DNA of 64,000 nt from Treponema parvum (GCF_017893945.1 NZ_CP054257.1:558001-622000), one strand, 5' to 3'. Shown: positions 16,704 to 25,925, counted from the stretch's first letter. Notes: generated from the letters alone by a model not told the origin. Program-made: numbers and translations.

Positions 16704-17627
16704 TTATTTATAGGCGTCGAGCATATTATCAAGCGCCTCAATAAAAGCTTTTTTATCGATATTAAGAACGACATCAACATTTTTTTCTTCTTCGGAATGA
16801 AGTCTCATATCGGCGATAGTTCTTCCCTGCATGATACAGGAAGCGGTTTCGCATACGACATGAAATTTTTTACACACGACGGATTGGGGATAGAGCGCCG
16901 CAAACATGGCCGCCGCATCATGTATGACAAGACCTTCTTCTCCGCTCATACTTTGACTTAATCCGTAAGTGGTAAACATATCGCGCAGAATACGCCACAG
17001 ATATGTGTGTTTTGAAAAAATGTAGTTTCGTTCCGCTTCCGTCAACCTTGTTTTTTCAGTGGCATTCAGACCGGCCATTACTATGTTTGCTTTCGATCTG
17101 AATACTATTTCACATGCGTGAGGATCATGCGCAATGTTAGCTTCCGCATATGCGCTTACATTTCCTTCTTCTACGGTTCCGCCCATGATTACAATTTTTT
17201 TGAGCATTTTAGGCAGATCCTCGTATTTTAAAAAAGCCGTTGCAATGTTAGTCAGAGGGCCCAAAGTCACTAAAGTTAAATTCCCTTTTTCTTTTTTTGC
17301 CTCTTCATACAGTACATCCCACGCATAGGTGTTTTCCGCTTTTTTTTCAGTTTCAGGCATTTTTGCAAGACCGATGCCGGTTTCGCCGTGAAAATTACCG
17401 GGGATGGGATTTTCTTTTATCAGCGGAGATGCTGCGCCCTTTGCTATACGAGTTTTTAAACCTATTAAGGAACTCAGATTTAAAACGTTAGTCGTCGTGT
17501 TTTCAAGGGTGGTAGTTCCGAAACAGGTCGTTATGGCGCAAATTTTAACGTTTGGAGCCGCATTTGCAAGAAGTATGGCTATGGAATCGTCAATTCCCGC
17601 ATCGGTGTCAATTATTATTTTTTCCAT
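16704..17627 (-). CDS. Nucleoside hydrolase (IUNH family), paralogue 4
   Basis: A 307-residue, more divergent member: the metal motif is DTDAGIDDS, with Ser where the others have Ala after Asp-Asp. 'NFHGETGIGLA' (the His-Gly region near residue 80), 'IVIMGGTVEEGN' (GGT instead of GGG), 'EANIAHDPHACEIV' and 'GLVIHDAAAMFAAL' complete the family set. It resembles the RihA/C-type group more than the triplicated paralogues. The paralogue 3 start is 24 nt downstream of its stop. Confidence 0.9.
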   Translation of the reverse strand: MEKIIIDTDAGIDDSIAILLANAAPNVKICAITTCFGTTTLENTTTNVLNLSSLIGLKTRIAKGAASPLIKENPIPGNFHGETGIGLAKMPETEKKAENTYAWDVLYEEAKKEKGNLTLVTLGPLTNIATAFLKYEDLPKMLKKIVIMGGTVEEGNVSAYAEANIAHDPHACEIVFRSKANIVMAGLNATEKTRLTEAERNYIFSKHTYLWRILRDMFTTYGLSQSMSGEEGLVIHDAAAMFAALYPQSVVCKKFHVVCETASCIMQGRTIADMRLHSEEEKNVDVVLNIDKKAFIEALDNMLDAYK

Positions 17628-17638
17628 TGTAATTTCCT

Positions 17639-18607
17639 TTAGATTTTCTTTTTTCGTTTTTGCGCGGCTAAAATTTCACAGCTTTTCAAAAGCGTCGTCA
17701 AAAAGATTTTTCTGTCTATGTCAAGCGCAACCTTTCCGTTACAGCTTTTTTTGCGGCGAGCATCGCCTCTTATATCAATATCCATACCTCCGCGAGAATA
17801 ATGTCCGTCAATGTCAACCTGCGCATAGCATCTTTTATATGTAAACATACGCGGATTTATTATGCCTGCTACCGCGCATGCATCGTGCATGGGGCAGCCG
17901 CCGAATCTTGCAATTCCCGTGTAATAGACTGAAAAAAAATCCAAAAGCTGTGCGACAAATTCGGATATTTCGTTTTCTGCATTACGAAAAAGATCGAATT
18001 CCTCTTTTAATATCAATGCTTTATGAGTTACGTCCAGGGGATATATTTCAACGGGAACTCCGCTCTTCATAACAATCTGAGCTGCTTCAGGATCCTGCCA
18101 TATATTGAATTCGCCTACGGAAGATCTGTTTCCCATTTGGAAACCTCCTCCCATCATCGAAATCCGTTCTATTTTTTTTATAAGATGCGGGTAACTTGAC
18201 ATAAATATTGCAATATTCGTGCACGGCCCCGTTACGATCAGAGTGACAGGTTCTAAACTTTGCTCTATTATTTCTCCCATAAGTTCTACTGCGGTTTCAG
18301 AGCACGGCCGTGTTTCGGGCTCCGGCAGCACAGGCCCGTCCATGCCGCTTGCCCCGTGAACTTTTACCCCTGCGGAAAAAGGCGCGAGGATTGGCTTTGA
18401 AGCTCCTTTTGCCACAGGGATGTCGTTGCGTCCTGCTTTTTCAAGAATTTTAAGAGCGTTTGACGTAGTGTTTTCTATTGAAGAATTTCCGGCTACGGTT
18501 GTTATAGCCTTTATGTCAAGACATTCGGTAGAAAGTGCGAGTATGAGCGCTATCGCATCGTCATGTCCCGGATCGCAATCGAAGATAATAGGTGTTTTTT
18601 TTAGCAT
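17639..18607 (-). CDS. Nucleoside hydrolase (IUNH family), paralogue 5
   Basis: The ATG at 18607 follows GGGAG and gives MLKKTPIIFDCDPGHDDAIALILAL, the classical RihA/B/C-type metal motif. A TTG at 18637 would reach into the IS110 end and is rejected. 'VHGASGMDGP' (His-Gly-x-x-Gly), 'ISMMGGGFQMGN', 'GEFNIWQDPEAAQIV' and 'CPMHDACAVAGII' are present. At 322 residues it is full length. It is now the first gene of the hydrolase run because the IS element lies between its ribosome site and the ABC transporter genes. The next hydrolase starts 11 nt after its stop. Confidence 0.93.
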   Translation of the reverse strand: MLKKTPIIFDCDPGHDDAIALILALSTECLDIKAITTVAGNSSIENTTSNALKILEKAGRNDIPVAKGASKPILAPFSAGVKVHGASGMDGPVLPEPETRPCSETAVELMGEIIEQSLEPVTLIVTGPCTNIAIFMSSYPHLIKKIERISMMGGGFQMGNRSSVGEFNIWQDPEAAQIVMKSGVPVEIYPLDVTHKALILKEEFDLFRNAENEISEFVAQLLDFFSVYYTGIARFGGCPMHDACAVAGIINPRMFTYKRCYAQVDIDGHYSRGGMDIDIRGDARRKKSCNGKVALDIDRKIFLTTLLKSCEILAAQKRKKKI

Positions 18608-18655
18608 ATTTGTCTCCCATAAAAAGTCAACGAACAAGGTGACTTTCTAAGCTAT

Positions 18656-19765
18656 TTAATTCATGGCAGCAAGAGCTTGTTCAGCAAGAGTCAAAGGCTT
18701 ATAAGTACCCATCATCTTACTTGAATCAAAGTCCTGTTTTTCCGTGAGCAATACCCACACGATTTCTGCCATCTTCCTCGCAGCAGCAACAATCGATTTG
18801 CCGCTGCCTTTGTTCTTTTTCATATAATCCAGTCGCTGCATGATTCTCCATTCCCAAGTATCTTTGCATCGCCGAATTCCCAACACCAACTGAACGTATG
18901 CCGTCCTCAATTCCTGTGGTCCTCGCTTCGTAATCTTTCCGTGACGAACACTCTCGTTTGAATCCTGTACCCACGGAACAAGTCCACAAAAGGCCGCATA
19001 TTTGTTTGCATTCGCGAACCTGCCTATATCTTCGGTGTACGCTCTGATTATCCATGCCGTGATTTTTCCGCAGCCGCGGATTGTCATAAGACGATTGACC
19101 ATTGCATCATCTTCTGTTAATTCGCTTAAATGCTTTTCAATCATCTTGACTGATTCTATCATCTGCTCTATGATTTGAAATATCAGTTTTACTGATTGTG
19201 CTTCGAGCACGAGGTCGCTATGCGACAACAGGGTGTCCAGAACTTTCTGGCGCCCTTTTTTACTTTGTAAGCTTCTAAGTTCATCAGTAAGCCCCATGCT
19301 TACCAGAAGCGCATGAACTTCATTCTTTTGTCCCACAATTGAACGAACAAGTCTTTCTCGCGATTTCAACAACCGCCTCAAGTTTTCCGTTTCCTTGCTG
19401 CAGATATGGCTTTCAGGAAGCATATCCTTTGAAAGAAATTCCGAAATCGTCGAAGCGTCATGCTTGTCGGTTTTCTTCGTCGATTCGTTGATTACCTTAA
19501 ACTTCAACGTATTGATTACCGTCACTTCCGCTCCGGCTTTCTCAACCTGATTCTTAAAGAATCTTGTGTTTCCGGTTGATTCAACTCCGATTTTCACTGC
19601 AAAGTCCGCTGTCTTGTAACCGGCAATTCTTTCAAGAAACTTCGTATAACCGGCTGCTGTAGTCGGGTACTGCTTGATTTCAGACAAACTTTCAATCCTG
19701 TCCCCAACTCTCACATGCACGGTAAACTGTGTCTTGTGTAAATCAACGCCAATGTAAACTGTCAT
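18656..19765 (-). CDS. IS110-family transposase (RuvC-like DEDD plus Tnp C-terminal domain)
   Basis: A 369-residue recombinase. The N-terminal RuvC-like domain begins 'YIGVDLHKTQFTV' (Asp8) and includes 'KIGVESTGN' (Glu near 62) and 'KTDKHDASTISEFL' (Asp-x-x-Asp pair near 97-103), the DEDD catalytic set. A helical linker follows, then the IS116/IS110 C-terminal domain with 'LMTIRGCGKITAW', 'FCGLVPWVQDSNES' and 'GKITKRGPQELRTAYVQ' containing the catalytic Ser segment. GGAGG lies before the ATG. All key residues appear intact, so the element may still be active. Confidence 0.93.
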   Translation of the reverse strand: MTVYIGVDLHKTQFTVHVRVGDRIESLSEIKQYPTTAAGYTKFLERIAGYKTADFAVKIGVESTGNTRFFKNQVEKAGAEVTVINTLKFKVINESTKKTDKHDASTISEFLSKDMLPESHICSKETENLRRLLKSRERLVRSIVGQKNEVHALLVSMGLTDELRSLQSKKGRQKVLDTLLSHSDLVLEAQSVKLIFQIIEQMIESVKMIEKHLSELTEDDAMVNRLMTIRGCGKITAWIIRAYTEDIGRFANANKYAAFCGLVPWVQDSNESVRHGKITKRGPQELRTAYVQLVLGIRRCKDTWEWRIMQRLDYMKKNKGSGKSIVAAARKMAEIVWVLLTEKQDFDSSKMMGTYKPLTLAEQALAAMN

Positions 19766-19954
19766 GATGACCTCCGTTTTGCTTCAGCCGAAAGTCTAAT
19801 CGGTAGTGTGTTCCAATCTCCCATTCAGTCTCTTACGACTATCGTATGATACGGCAAAAGCTCTTCATTCTCCTTTCCAGAGGTCATGCCTCTACAAAAT
19901 ATGACGAACTATTGCCTGGGTTCCGCTGAATCACTTCAGCTTATCACATTACCG
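19766..19954 (-). ncRNA. Candidate IS110 bridge RNA
   Basis: The non-coding end upstream of the transposase, read on the minus strand, contains a series of hairpins. These are GCTGAAGTGATTCAGC (19925-19940, 6-bp stem, GTGA loop), AGAGGCATGACCTCT (19879-19893), TACGATAGTCGTA (19834-19846) and CCGATTAGACTTTCGG (19788-19803). IS110 elements encode in this position a structured RNA of about 170-180 nt whose two internal loops pair with target and donor DNA. Length, place and fold fit that description. The guide bases were not assigned, and transcription is inferred from the family. Confidence 0.6.
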
Positions 19955-20002
19955 CTTGTTCGTTTTCCTTTTTATCTTACCTCCTTTATCCCGGCATAAA
20001 GC

Positions 20003-20935
20003 TTATTTTTTAGAACGGACTGTTTTATGCTTTTTGCCGTCAAAGCTGCTGCTTGTAAACATAAGGCCTATCATTGTGACTACGTAGGGAAGCATATTTG
20101 CCAGTTGATTCGGCATTCTGTAGCTTTGCGCGACGTTTCCTATTGCGGTCGCTCCGCCGAATATTATTGTGCATAACATCGTTAAGCCAGGGTGACCTCT
20201 TCCCAAATTCTGCGCTGCAATGCCTATAAAGCCCCGTCCCGACACGATATCTCGCGTAAAAGAGCTTAGATATCCCATCGTCATAAACATGCCGCCGAGA
20301 GAAGCCAGAAAACCGCTTATCATTAGAGCCGTAAATTTTGTTTTAACCACATTGATCCCTACGCTTTCGGCAACGGCAGGATCTTCACCCACGCTGCGGA
20401 TCCTTAAACCCAGCGGCATCTTATATATGAGCACATAAACGAGCAATACGGACAGAAACGACAGATAGGTAAGAAGGTTTTGTCCGGAGACGATCTCTCC
20501 TAAATAAGGAATGTTTTCTATGAGCGGTATATTGATTGACGGGAAAGAAAGAGATTTTAAGCTTGAAGTGTTTGCTTTTGAACCGGTTAGCATGTACATA
20601 AAATATATCGTGCCTCCGCTTCCGAGCATGTTTAGGGCAAGTCCTACCAGCATCGGTTTTGTATTCAGCACAAGTACAAAATATGCAAATACGGCGGCGA
20701 TAAGCATTCCTGAAGCAAGCCCGATGACAGTTCCCGCTAACAGACTTTGTGTAAAAGCGCTGCCCACAGTGCCCCCGAATGCGGCAACCAACATCATACC
20801 TTCATAAGCTATACACAAAATGTCGGCTTTCGCTCCGACAACTGCCGCCATTGCGACAAACATGAGAGGCGTACTCATGCGTAAGATCGAGTTTAAAAAA
20901 TCGACGGAAAGTATATATTGAATAATTCCATGCAT
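20003..20935 (-). CDS. Nucleoside ABC transporter, permease subunit 2
   Basis: A 310-residue inner-membrane permease of the BPD_transp_2 (RbsC/BmpD-associated) family with about eight to ten helices. 'ADILCIAYEGMMLVAAFGGT' near the N-terminus and 'GLRIRSVGEDPAVAESVGI' followed by 'SGFLASLGGMFMTMGYLSSF' are the typical coupling-helix and pore regions. 'GRGFIGIAAQNLGRGHP' is a signature of the nucleoside-type (NupC/PnrE-like) permeases. It starts 3 nt after permease 1. The IS110 element follows about 30 nt downstream, so downstream hydrolase genes may no longer be read through from here. Confidence 0.9.
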   Translation of the reverse strand: MHGIIQYILSVDFLNSILRMSTPLMFVAMAAVVGAKADILCIAYEGMMLVAAFGGTVGSAFTQSLLAGTVIGLASGMLIAAVFAYFVLVLNTKPMLVGLALNMLGSGGTIYFMYMLTGSKANTSSLKSLSFPSINIPLIENIPYLGEIVSGQNLLTYLSFLSVLLVYVLIYKMPLGLRIRSVGEDPAVAESVGINVVKTKFTALMISGFLASLGGMFMTMGYLSSFTRDIVSGRGFIGIAAQNLGRGHPGLTMLCTIIFGGATAIGNVAQSYRMPNQLANMLPYVVTMIGLMFTSSSFDGKKHKTVRSKK

Positions 20936-20938
20936 GAT

Positions 20939-22048
20939 CTAAGCCTCCTTTATTGGCAGCGCATTCTTTTGCGATGCTTTTACGATTTCACGGTGTTCCC
21001 ATGTGGAAAGGAAACTTTCCGCCGCTACAAAAATAATTACGACAGCCTGAATTATTTTTACGACTTCCGTGGGTACGTTGGAAGTACGCGAAAGCACATC
21101 GGCGCTCATCCGTATATATGACAAAAAAAGTACTGCGAGGGGGACGTATTTTGGGTTGTTTCTTGCAAGGACTGCAATCATAATACCGTCCCAGCCGTGG
21201 TTTGTAAGATTGCTGTATTTAAATCGATTGTACATGCCCAACATATCGATTGCTCCGCCCGCTCCGGCTATAAATCCCGCTAAAAGCTGTACGGTAATGA
21301 TCACAAAACCAACCTTTATTCCTGAGTATTTGGCAAAATTTTGGTTTTGTCCGATCATCCTAAGGCAATAACCGAGCGTACTTTTATACATGAGTATGTA
21401 CCCGCCGATTACGACAAGGATACCTATGATTAGCCCTATGTGTATGTTTGCAAGATTCGTAAAACTTGCAAGTCGGGCGGAAGTCATAAATTCGTACGAC
21501 GCTTCATACCCTGCCGTAGGGTCGCGCAAACTGTTCAAAATATAATACAAGCCCAAGTACATAGCTACGTAGTTGATCATAAGAGAAGAAACAACCGTGA
21601 GAACTCCGAATTTTACATGCATTACGGCCGGGATTCCGCAAATAACGGCTCCTGCAATGCCGCCTGCGATTATGCACAGCACGGGATGAATCCCTGCAGG
21701 TATGCCGACAATAAACGCTACCGGAGTGCAGACAAAGGCGCCCATGAAGAAGGCTCCTTCCGCCGCAAGATTTATCTGCCCGCATGCGTACATCAAACAA
21801 ACGGCTACACCGGTAAACAGCAACGGTATTGCCTTTTCAAACATGAGGGCAAAACGATCTATGCGTGTAAAAGGACCGAACAAAAATGTAAACATGTCTT
21901 TGCCTGGTTTATTCGACACACTGATTATTAAAACAAAAGCGATTACAAGCGATATGCTGACGGCTATACATGTGCGCAATATATTGAAACGCTGCTCAAT
22001 CAAAACATTCGGATTAAGCTGCCGCTGTTTAAATTTAAATCCGATCAT
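20939..22048 (-). CDS. Nucleoside ABC transporter, permease subunit 1
   Basis: A 369-residue permease with a cytoplasmic N-terminus of about 30 residues, then about ten hydrophobic segments. Family features are 'GQINLAAEGAFFMGAF', 'VVSSLMINYVAMYLGLYY', the cytoplasmic loop 'LGYCLRMIGQNQNFAKYSGI' and 'AGFIAGAGGAIDMLGMYNRF'. It pairs with permease 2 to form the membrane channel. The start overlaps the ATPase 3' end by 14 nt, an arrangement common to BMP-type operons and consistent with coupled translation. Confidence 0.9.
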   Translation of the reverse strand: MIGFKFKQRQLNPNVLIEQRFNILRTCIAVSISLVIAFVLIISVSNKPGKDMFTFLFGPFTRIDRFALMFEKAIPLLFTGVAVCLMYACGQINLAAEGAFFMGAFVCTPVAFIVGIPAGIHPVLCIIAGGIAGAVICGIPAVMHVKFGVLTVVSSLMINYVAMYLGLYYILNSLRDPTAGYEASYEFMTSARLASFTNLANIHIGLIIGILVVIGGYILMYKSTLGYCLRMIGQNQNFAKYSGIKVGFVIITVQLLAGFIAGAGGAIDMLGMYNRFKYSNLTNHGWDGIMIAVLARNNPKYVPLAVLFLSYIRMSADVLSRTSNVPTEVVKIIQAVVIIFVAAESFLSTWEHREIVKASQKNALPIKEA

Positions 22049-23633
22049 GGATTACCCTCCCGATCTCTTCCGGCGTCTGCCGTTTGATTCCGAGCATATA
22101 TTCTCCCAAAATGTTTTCATCGGTATCTTTGGCATTAGGGAAGTACGCTGTGATTTCTCCTTCGTATAATACGATAATCGAATCGCTTACGGTAAGAATT
22201 TCATTCAAATCTGCGGAAATAAGCAGTATTCCACATGCGAGCTTATCTCTCAAATCTACCATTTTTCTTCTGATAAGCTCCGTAGCTCCAATGTCTATTC
22301 CTCGGGTGGGATGACTGGCCAGAACGACTTTTGGTGCGGACGTAAATTCTCTTGCCGCGACGACCTTTTGTATGTTTCCTCCTGAAAGTGTTTTTACTTC
22401 GGAATACGGACCGTCGCATTTGATGTTGAATTCTTTTATATAGTCATCTGTGTTTTTTTCTACCTGTTTGTAGCGGATTAAACCGCGATTTTGATATTCA
22501 CGTTTATAAAAACGTTCGGATATTATGTTTTCAAGGACGGATGCTGATTTGGCTACTCCGTAGGCCATTCGGTCTTCATGTATAAGAGAAACACCCATTT
22601 CTCGGATCTGCCGTATGCTTTTATTTTGGATACTGTTCCCGTCGATACTGATACTTCCGGATTGAACAGCCTCCAGTCCTGAAATAAGTTCTCCGATCTC
22701 TGCCTGTCCGTTCCCCTCAACTCCCGCAATGCCGAGAATTTCGCCTTGTCGCAGATCAAAAGAAAGATCGTTTAGAATCCTTGAGCCGTAGCGATCGTAA
22801 TATTTTAGTTGCCGCACGCTTAAGACGACCTTTTTAGCTTCTGCCGGTTTTTTATTTATGTCTAAGATAACATTGCGTCCTACCATCATGCGGGCGATGT
22901 CTTTTTCCGTTACGTCGCTTACGTTTGCGCTTCCTACGGTTTTTCCGTGCCGCAGCACTGTGATGCGATCGCAAATCTCTTTTACTTCATTTAATTTATG
23001 CGAGATAAAAATAATCGTATATCCATTGTTTTTAAGACTTTTAAGCTGTGTAAAAAGCTCTTTTGTTTCTTGCGGCGTAAGGACTGCTGTAGGCTCATCC
23101 AAAAGAAGAATTTTAGCGCCGCGCAAAAGTATTTTTAGAATTTCAACACGTTGTTTGTAACCTACGGAAATATCCTTGATCTTTTTCTCAGGGTCTATGG
23201 GCAGATCATATTTTTTACTTATCTCCTGTGTAAGCGCAATGGCCTTTTTGTAATCAAAAAATATTCCGGCTTGCACGGGCTCCGTTCCTAAAACCATGTT
23301 TTCTGCCACCGACAGAGAATTGATCAGCATAAAATGCTGGTGAACCATCCCTATCCCGATCGCTAATGCTTGAAGAGGACTTTTTATTTGCACTTCTCGT
23401 CCCGCTACCAGTATTTTTCCTCTTTCAGGAATTTCCTGACCGAACAACACCTTCATCAGGGTAGTCTTTCCAGCACCGTTTTCGCCTACAAGCCCGTGAA
23501 TATCACCTTTCCTTACTGAAAAGGTGATATCCTGGTTGGCTATAAAACCGTTCGAATATATTTTTGTAATGTTTTGCATGGAAAGAATATCTTGCCCTAA
23601 AGGAATGGAATCTATCGCTTGTATTTCTTCCAT
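22035..23633 (-). CDS. Nucleoside ABC transporter, double-NBD ATP-binding protein
   Basis: A 532-residue ATPase with two nucleotide-binding domains, as in sugar and nucleoside (NupA/YufO/PnrC-like) importers. Domain 1 (about 15-260) has Walker A 'GENGAGKTT', the signature 'SVGYKQRVEI' and Walker B 'ILLLDEPTAVL'. Domain 2 (about 270-510) has a degenerate Walker A 'GVEGNGQAE' and the signature 'LSGGNIQKV' with 'VVLASHPTRGID' where Walker B usually ends in Asp-Glu. This asymmetry is normal for the family. No ribosome site better than the one at 23633 was seen. Confidence 0.94.
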   Translation of the reverse strand: MEEIQAIDSIPLGQDILSMQNITKIYSNGFIANQDITFSVRKGDIHGLVGENGAGKTTLMKVLFGQEIPERGKILVAGREVQIKSPLQALAIGIGMVHQHFMLINSLSVAENMVLGTEPVQAGIFFDYKKAIALTQEISKKYDLPIDPEKKIKDISVGYKQRVEILKILLRGAKILLLDEPTAVLTPQETKELFTQLKSLKNNGYTIIFISHKLNEVKEICDRITVLRHGKTVGSANVSDVTEKDIARMMVGRNVILDINKKPAEAKKVVLSVRQLKYYDRYGSRILNDLSFDLRQGEILGIAGVEGNGQAEIGELISGLEAVQSGSISIDGNSIQNKSIRQIREMGVSLIHEDRMAYGVAKSASVLENIISERFYKREYQNRGLIRYKQVEKNTDDYIKEFNIKCDGPYSEVKTLSGGNIQKVVAAREFTSAPKVVLASHPTRGIDIGATELIRRKMVDLRDKLACGILLISADLNEILTVSDSIIVLYEGEITAYFPNAKDTDENILGEYMLGIKRQTPEEIGRVIHDRI

Positions 23634-23756
23634 GATTTCCCCTATAGATTTAAGAAAGTTTACGATTCAAAAAATTCTCTGCAGAATTCTTTACAAAAAG
23701 TAAGGTCGATCCTTATTTATCTGCAACATAACGAATCGACCTTACGGTATTTTGTT

Positions 23757-24875
23757 TTATTTTGAAGCGGCTTTTTGCTTCATTGCGTCAACGGCTGCCT
23801 GACTTGCGCCTATGGCCGTTCCTACGGAGACCTTACCGTCCGATACGTCCTTTGCAATTTCCGTTACCTTTTCTTGGACGTCGGCGGGTACGATGGCTTT
23901 ATAAAATTCGTTTTCAGCTAAACGCATACCACCTTCTTTTACGCCTGCAAAACTGTGTGTTCCCCATTCAATCGTTCCTTCCCGATATTGGATCATCAGA
24001 TCATACACAAGCCTTCTAAGATCTTTTAAGCAGCTTGTCATTACCCATTTTGCCGTTTCGGGATTGTTTTTCTTTAATGACTCTGCAAGATCCCAGTCAA
24101 CACCGATGACCAGGTTGTTTTTATCTTTACCCGCTTCTGCGACGCCGAGAGAGGCTACGCTGCATACGGCATAAACAATATCGGCTCCTTGCTGATACTG
24201 TGACAAGGCGAGTTCTTTTGCCTTTGCCGTATCTGAAAAGCTTCCGATAAATGAATAGAGAACTTCGACCGACGGATCAACATATTTTACTCCGTCTACA
24301 TAGCCTGTTAAAAAATCAAGTATAGCGGTATTTTCCATACCTCCTATGAAACCGACTTTTTTTTGTGCATTTATGCCTGCTACATCGGTTCTTGAAGTCA
24401 TTGCAGCTGCAAGCGCGCCGACCAAAAAAGAGCCTTCATTCTGTTTTGCCTGAATGGATTTAACGTTTTTGTATTTTCCGTCGGAATAATCCAGCGACAT
24501 ATCAAATGCTATGAATTTTTGATCGGGAAAGGCTTTTGCGGCATTTGCTATGGATTCGGCAAGATTGTAAAATCCCGATAGCACTAGGTCGTATTCTTTG
24601 CTGCGGCATACGTCCATCATGGTTGATTCGTTTTTCGACGCTTCATACTGAAGTTCTATTGCAGTTACGGTTCCTCCGAATTGCGTTGTATAATCTATAA
24701 GGGCTGCCTGTACCATGTCGGAGAGTCCGACATCACCTAAATTGCCGGCTACAACATGTGCAATGGAAATTCCTTTTTCCGCCCCGGAACTAGGTGCCTG
24801 CGCAGTCTTTTTTGTGCAGGATGTTATTGCCGTAAGACATACGGCGATGCTCAAAATCGATACAATTTTTTTCAT
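23757..24875 (-). CDS. BMP-family nucleoside-binding lipoprotein (PnrA-like)
   Basis: The substrate-binding protein of the importer. Start chosen at 24875 (MKKIVSILSIAVCL), which follows GGGGGA; the longer start at 24905 is unlikely. The lipobox is 'LTAITSC', giving a lipid-anchored mature protein of about 350 residues. Family segments are 'SIAHVVAGNLGDVGLSDMV', 'LVLSGFYNL', 'FIAFDMSLDY', 'EGSFLVGALAAAMT', 'KKVGFIGGMENTAI' and 'GVDWDL'. T. pallidum PnrA (TmpC, TP0319) is the best known relative and binds purine nucleosides. The hydrolase genes downstream fit the same substrates. Confidence 0.93.
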   Translation of the reverse strand: MKKIVSILSIAVCLTAITSCTKKTAQAPSSGAEKGISIAHVVAGNLGDVGLSDMVQAALIDYTTQFGGTVTAIELQYEASKNESTMMDVCRSKEYDLVLSGFYNLAESIANAAKAFPDQKFIAFDMSLDYSDGKYKNVKSIQAKQNEGSFLVGALAAAMTSRTDVAGINAQKKVGFIGGMENTAILDFLTGYVDGVKYVDPSVEVLYSFIGSFSDTAKAKELALSQYQQGADIVYAVCSVASLGVAEAGKDKNNLVIGVDWDLAESLKKNNPETAKWVMTSCLKDLRRLVYDLMIQYREGTIEWGTHSFAGVKEGGMRLAENEFYKAIVPADVQEKVTEIAKDVSDGKVSVGTAIGASQAAVDAMKQKAASK

Positions 24876-24900
24876 AAGTTCCCCCTTATTGAAAAATGAC

Positions 24901-24960
24901 ATCACAAAGATCGTATTTGTGATTTAATAAATTCAGCGTCCCTTAAACAAGAAACGTTTA
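24901..24960 (-). promoter_or_regulatory. Operator-like palindromes upstream of the BMP gene
   Basis: ATCACAAA (24901-24908) and TTTGTGAT (24916-24923) form a perfect inverted repeat with a 7-nt spacer. A LacI-type core AAACGTTT lies at 24952-24959. Both lie between the kinase gene and the BMP start, so they could bind the LacI-family regulator encoded divergently nearby. Binding is inferred. Confidence 0.4.
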
Positions 24961-25019
24961 ATCACGTAGTTATTATCCGACTGCATAATTTGCAACATAA
25001 TATGGCATCCGTTGTAAGT

Positions 25020-25925
25020 TTATTTGAATTGGTGTGACAGAACCTCTTCCATATAGGGAATGGATTCGGTCGCGCCCCTTTTAGTGACAGCCAAAGCTGC
25101 AGCCTTTGACGCTATTTCCATCGCCTTTTGTATGCTTTGTCCCCCTGCAAGCTGTGAAATAAAATAGCCTGTAAAAGTGTCTCCCGCTCCCGTAGAGTCC
25201 ACAACAGGCGCGTCATAGATACCTTGGAAGCATGAAGTCTTATCGTCCAGGTAGAACGCTCCGGCCTTGCCCAATGTCAACACAATTCGGCTGTGCGGAA
25301 ATTTCTTTGCTATTGCTTGTGCAAGCCGTTTATAATCGCCGCCATCCCCCTCTTTGCAACCGGACAAGGCCATCCCTTCAACTCTGTTCATTATAAATAT
25401 ATCTACAAGATCGAGCGGATATTCATATACAGTTTCATCCAGCGGCGAAGGATTAAATACTATTTTTATGTTTTTTTCTTTTGCTTTTTTCATTATATAG
25501 GCTATGTTGTTGATTTCGTTTTGCAAAAGCACGTAATCGCCTGCGGTAAAATTATTAAAGACTCTATCGATATGTTCTGTCGTAATAGTGCGGTTTGCTC
25601 CGCTGTAAAGTAAAATACAATTTTGCCCGTGCGTATCCACTTGGATTATGGCATGCCCTGTTTCAACCTCCGGGTTTTCGACAACAAAGCCTGTATCGAC
25701 GTTGAACTTTTTGCAGTAATCGGTAAGAAACTTTCCCGATGCGGCAACCGAGCCCGCCAAAAAGGTTTTGGAACCGGCTTTTGCCAGCGCTGCCGCCTGA
25801 TTAAGACCCTTTCCTCCGCATTTTTTTGAAAAACTTTTTGAGGAAATGGTTTCTTCCGCTTTTACGAATGCATTTACTTCATAGATATAGTCGATATTTA
25901 ATGAACCGAAGCAAAGGATTTTCAA
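25020..25925 (-). CDS. PfkB-family carbohydrate kinase, ribokinase-like
   Basis: A 301-residue kinase expected to phosphorylate ribose (or a nucleoside) at the expense of ATP. It has 'GSLNIDYIYEV' at the N-terminus, the Gly-Gly motif 'KKCGGKGLNQAAALAKAG' and the catalytic 'DSTGAGDTFTGYF' with the general-base Asp near residue 247. 'VLTLGKAGAFYLDD' is also typical. In this locus it would take the ribose released by the hydrolases to ribose-5-phosphate. It is the first gene after the divergent promoter region and lies about 145 bp upstream of the BMP gene. Confidence 0.88.
   Translation of the reverse strand: MKILCFGSLNIDYIYEVNAFVKAEETISSKSFSKKCGGKGLNQAAALAKAGSKTFLAGSVAASGKFLTDYCKKFNVDTGFVVENPEVETGHAIIQVDTHGQNCILLYSGANRTITTEHIDRVFNNFTAGDYVLLQNEINNIAYIMKKAKEKNIKIVFNPSPLDETVYEYPLDLVDIFIMNRVEGMALSGCKEGDGGDYKRLAQAIAKKFPHSRIVLTLGKAGAFYLDDKTSCFQGIYDAPVVDSTGAGDTFTGYFISQLAGGQSIQKAMEIASKAAALAVTKRGATESIPYMEEVLSHQFK

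Larger units (their letters stand above)
18619..19975 (-). mobile_element. IS110-family insertion sequence
   Basis: About 1.36 kb containing one transposase gene on the minus strand. Near-terminal inverted repeats are present: AACGAACAAG (18629-18638) matches CTTGTTCGTT (19955-19964) perfectly, and the similarity extends outward to ATAAAAAG on both sides. The transposase stops only about 20 nt from the right inverted repeat, while about 190 nt of non-coding DNA lies upstream of it. This matches the IS110 group, where that segment encodes the bridge RNA. No obvious target duplication. It separates the ABC transporter genes from the hydrolase genes, in the same orientation. Exact ends are uncertain by a few bases. 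Confidence 0.85.

Noticed and set aside
21440..22169. Plus-strand open frames opposite permease 1
   Set aside because: Cys/Arg-rich shadows of a well-supported membrane protein gene.
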